Below, piece after piece: positions 5,593-6,965 of a stretch of DNA of 6,965 bases; the first letter of the stretch is position 1; each line of letters begins with the position of its first letter. The DNA comes from Vicinamibacterales bacterium. Its GTDB lineage: Bacteria > Acidobacteriota > Vicinamibacteria > Vicinamibacterales > UBA8438. A program made the position numbers and the translations under genes. The stretch is taken from contig JASLOY010000188.1 of NCBI GenBank assembly GCA_030745255.1, forward strand, positions 1 to 6,965, read 5' to 3'. The notes under the pieces are model-generated. The model was not told the origin of the DNA. It worked only from the letters and a program-made list of their open reading frames with translations, and ran no database searches.

Positions 5593-6441
5593 ATGAAGAT
5601 GATGACACTGGCGCCGCTGTCGGTGCTGCTTGTGCTCGCCATGGCGCCGATGGCGCTCGCGCAACTGACTGCCGCCAGCCAGGGGCCGATTGTCTACGGC
5701 CATCACCACTTGACGGTGACCAGCATCGAGGAGAGCAAGAAGTTCTGGGTCGACACGCTCGGCGGCGAGGCGGCGACGGCCGGGAACCTGGAGTTCGTCA
5801 AGTTTCCCAATGTGCTGGTCTTCATGAGGGAGGCGCCACCGACTGGGGGGACCAAGGGCACGACCGTCAACCACCTCGGTTTCTCGGTGCCCAGCACACG
5901 GGCGATGGTGGAGAAGGTGCGCGCCGCCGGCTATTCAATCGTGACGCGCGACGAGCTGCCGCCCGCGCTGGCCGTGGAAAACGGGCTCGCTCATATCGCC
6001 GACCAGGACACCTACATCGGCTTCGCGATGTCGCCAGATGACGTGAAGGTGGAGTTCGTCGAGGACCGCACGCAGCCAAAGTCGATTGCGTTGCATCACG
6101 TGCACTTCGCCGGGCCGGTCGACGAGATGAAGGCCTGGTATGTGACGACGTTTGGCGCCGCGCCGGGGATGCGCGGATCGTTCCAGGCGGCGGACCTGCC
6201 GGGGGTGAACCTGACCTATTCGGCGTCACCCGAGACGCCGGCTGGCACCCAGGGGCGGGCGCTCGACCATGTCGGGTTCGAGGTGGAGAACCTCGAAGCG
6301 TTCTGCCGAAGACTGGAGGCGCAGGGGGTGACGTTCGACCGGCCCTACGGTTTTGTGGAGGACCTCAAACTGGGCTACGCGTTCTTCACCGACCCATTCG
6401 GCACCTACATCGAGCTGACCGAGGGGCTAGACGCGTACTGA
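5593..6441 (+). CDS. Exported two-domain VOC (glyoxalase/bleomycin resistance/dioxygenase fold) protein
   Basis: This 282-residue protein starts at ATG 5593, set by GGAGG nine bases upstream. The signal peptide is MKMM plus a hydrophobic core LAPLSVLLVLAMAPMALA, with likely cleavage after ALA (residue 23). Two VOC modules follow: module 1 about 34-158 (YGHHHLTV, FWVDTLGG, VNHLGFSVP, VKVEFVED) and module 2 about 165-276 (LHHVHFAG, AWYVTTFGA, LDHVGFEVENLEAF, GYAFFTDPFGTYIELTEG). Candidate metal ligands typical of the fold are the His residues near 37-39 and 169-171, H94, H226, E154 and E274. The family includes glyoxalase I, extradiol dioxygenases and epimerases; none can be assigned, since VOC sequence does not fix the reaction. 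Export is unusual, as most VOC enzymes are cytoplasmic. The gene follows the glycosyltransferase by 40 bases and may share its transcript, or use a local TAGGAT element (5553-5558). Confidence 0.87.
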   Translation: MKMMTLAPLSVLLVLAMAPMALAQLTAASQGPIVYGHHHLTVTSIEESKKFWVDTLGGEAATAGNLEFVKFPNVLVFMREAPPTGGTKGTTVNHLGFSVPSTRAMVEKVRAAGYSIVTRDELPPALAVENGLAHIADQDTYIGFAMSPDDVKVEFVEDRTQPKSIALHHVHFAGPVDEMKAWYVTTFGAAPGMRGSFQAADLPGVNLTYSASPETPAGTQGRALDHVGFEVENLEAFCRRLEAQGVTFDRPYGFVEDLKLGYAFFTDPFGTYIELTEGLDAY

Positions 6442-6449
6442 TTGCTCAA

Positions 6450-6477
6450 GGAGACAGGAGACAGGAGGCAGGAGGGA
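6450..6477 (+). repeat. Four tandem heptamer repeats GGAGRSR-type
   Basis: The units are GGAGACA, GGAGACA, GGAGGCA and GGAGGGA, contiguous and starting eight bases after the VOC stop. The run is purine-rich on the plus strand. It is intergenic between convergent genes, so it does not serve as a ribosome site for any visible gene. It may be a mobile or dispersed minisatellite; function is unknown. Confidence 0.7.
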
Positions 6478-6506
6478 ACCGGAGGGCTTCGCCGGTGTTC
6501 CGATTG

Positions 6507-6526
6507 GACGCCTATCGGGGGGCGTC
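6507..6526. terminator. Possible bidirectional 3'-end hairpin
   Basis: GACGCC (6507-6512) pairs perfectly with GGCGTC (6521-6526) around an 8-base loop, and the stem overlaps the TAG stop (6512-6514) of the leftward gene. It lies between two convergent genes where a shared terminator would be expected. There is no T-run on either side, so termination would be atypical or factor-assisted. Confidence 0.3.
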
Positions 6527-6965
6527 GGCACCCTGCTCATTGACGCGGGCGGCGGTCAGGATGTTCAGCAGCCCCTGGTTGCCTTCGTGACAGGCGTACT
6601 CGTACATCGGACTGTTGATGCGCTCGATCGGGAAGGTGGCGGTCCAGGGCCGCGTCCAGGTGGTCAGGTCGCTGACCGTGAACGTGTAGTCGAGGGTGTC
6701 TGGTCCAGTACGCCGGAACCTTTCTTCGAGATGCAGATTCTCGCTGGCGCCGCGAAAGTCCGCGGAGGCCGAGAAGTTGGTCGTTTCGACCACCAGCGTG
6801 TCGCTGTCCCAGTAGCCGCGCGAGTGGCCGCGCCACTGCCGCACGCGGTCGGTCAACGGCGGGCGCTCGCCGAGCGGCACGATGCGCGCGTCGTGGATCA
6901 TCTCGTTGAGGATGACCACGTGGGTGGGCGTCTGTAGCACGTGGATGTTGTTGTTGTAGCCGGCC
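6512..6965 (-). CDS. Conserved hypothetical protein, C-terminal part (cut by window end)
   Basis: The last about 150 residues are present. The frame is open through the window edge (AGYNNNIHVLQTP precedes the internal GTG at 6940), so that GTG is not the start. Recognisable conserved segments are VVILNEMIHDARIVPL, WRGHSRGYWDSDTLVVETTN, FRGASENLHLEERFRR, DYTFTVSDLTTWTRPWT and MYEYACHEGNQGLLNIL. I recognise this block as a recurrent hypothetical protein of Acidobacteriota and related soil bacteria, often with an N-terminal signal peptide, but I know no tested function. The H-x-x-R, W-x-x-D-T-L-V-V-E-T and Y-E-Y-A-C-H-E-G-N patterns suggest a conserved beta-rich domain. No catalytic role is claimed. 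Confidence 0.8.
   Translation of the reverse strand, partial: AGYNNNIHVLQTPTHVVILNEMIHDARIVPLGERPPLTDRVRQWRGHSRGYWDSDTLVVETTNFSASADFRGASENLHLEERFRRTGPDTLDYTFTVSDLTTWTRPWTATFPIERINSPMYEYACHEGNQGLLNILTAARVNEQGADAPR

Noticed and set aside
1..6965. Defence system, mobile element, CRISPR or toxin-antitoxin locus
   Set aside because: No transposase, integrase, nuclease, repeat-spacer array or small paired genes are seen on either strand.

Overview
The window comes from a GC-rich bacterial chromosome (by eye about two thirds G+C, with strong G/C preference at third codon positions). The gene content fits Acidobacteriota, most likely a Vicinamibacteria-type lineage. It includes a conserved hypothetical C-terminal region of a kind I associate with that group, an exported six-bladed propeller-type protein, and an exported tandem VOC protein. 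The taxonomic call is an inference from gene flavour; there is no marker gene here. I see no tRNA, rRNA, CRISPR array, insertion sequence or phage gene.

Layout: (1) 1-275 (+) is the 3' end of a class V aminotransferase of the serine/alanine-glyoxylate type. (2) A 96-base gap holding a short perfect hairpin leads to 372-1307 (+), a ketopantoate reductase family dehydrogenase. (3) 1316-4652 (-) is a compact three-gene unit read leftward: an exported NHL/SMP-30-like propeller protein, a carbamate kinase whose start overlaps the propeller's end, and a homologue of cyclic 2,3-diphosphoglycerate synthetase (COG2403) 17 bases further on. This unit ends 8 bases from the reductase stop, and both stop codons sit inside one 14-bp perfect palindrome. 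(4) A divergent intergenic region (4653-4790) carries a near-palindrome and -10-like elements. (5) 4791-5552 (+) is a soluble family 2 glycosyltransferase of the dolichyl-phosphate glucosyltransferase (ALG5) type. Forty bases later comes 5593-6441 (+), an exported two-domain VOC (glyoxalase/dioxygenase fold) protein. (6) A short convergent gap has four heptamer repeats and a GC-rich hairpin, followed by 6512-6965 (-), the C-terminal part of a conserved hypothetical protein that runs off the window.

The most notable element is the carbamate kinase / cDPG-synthetase-like pair. Both are ATP-dependent enzymes of phosphoanhydride or acyl-phosphate chemistry. The cDPG product is known from methanogenic archaea, so a bacterial homologue tightly linked to carbamate kinase suggests a different or uncharacterised substrate. 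The remaining genes look like ordinary housekeeping or accessory metabolism with no obvious common pathway.
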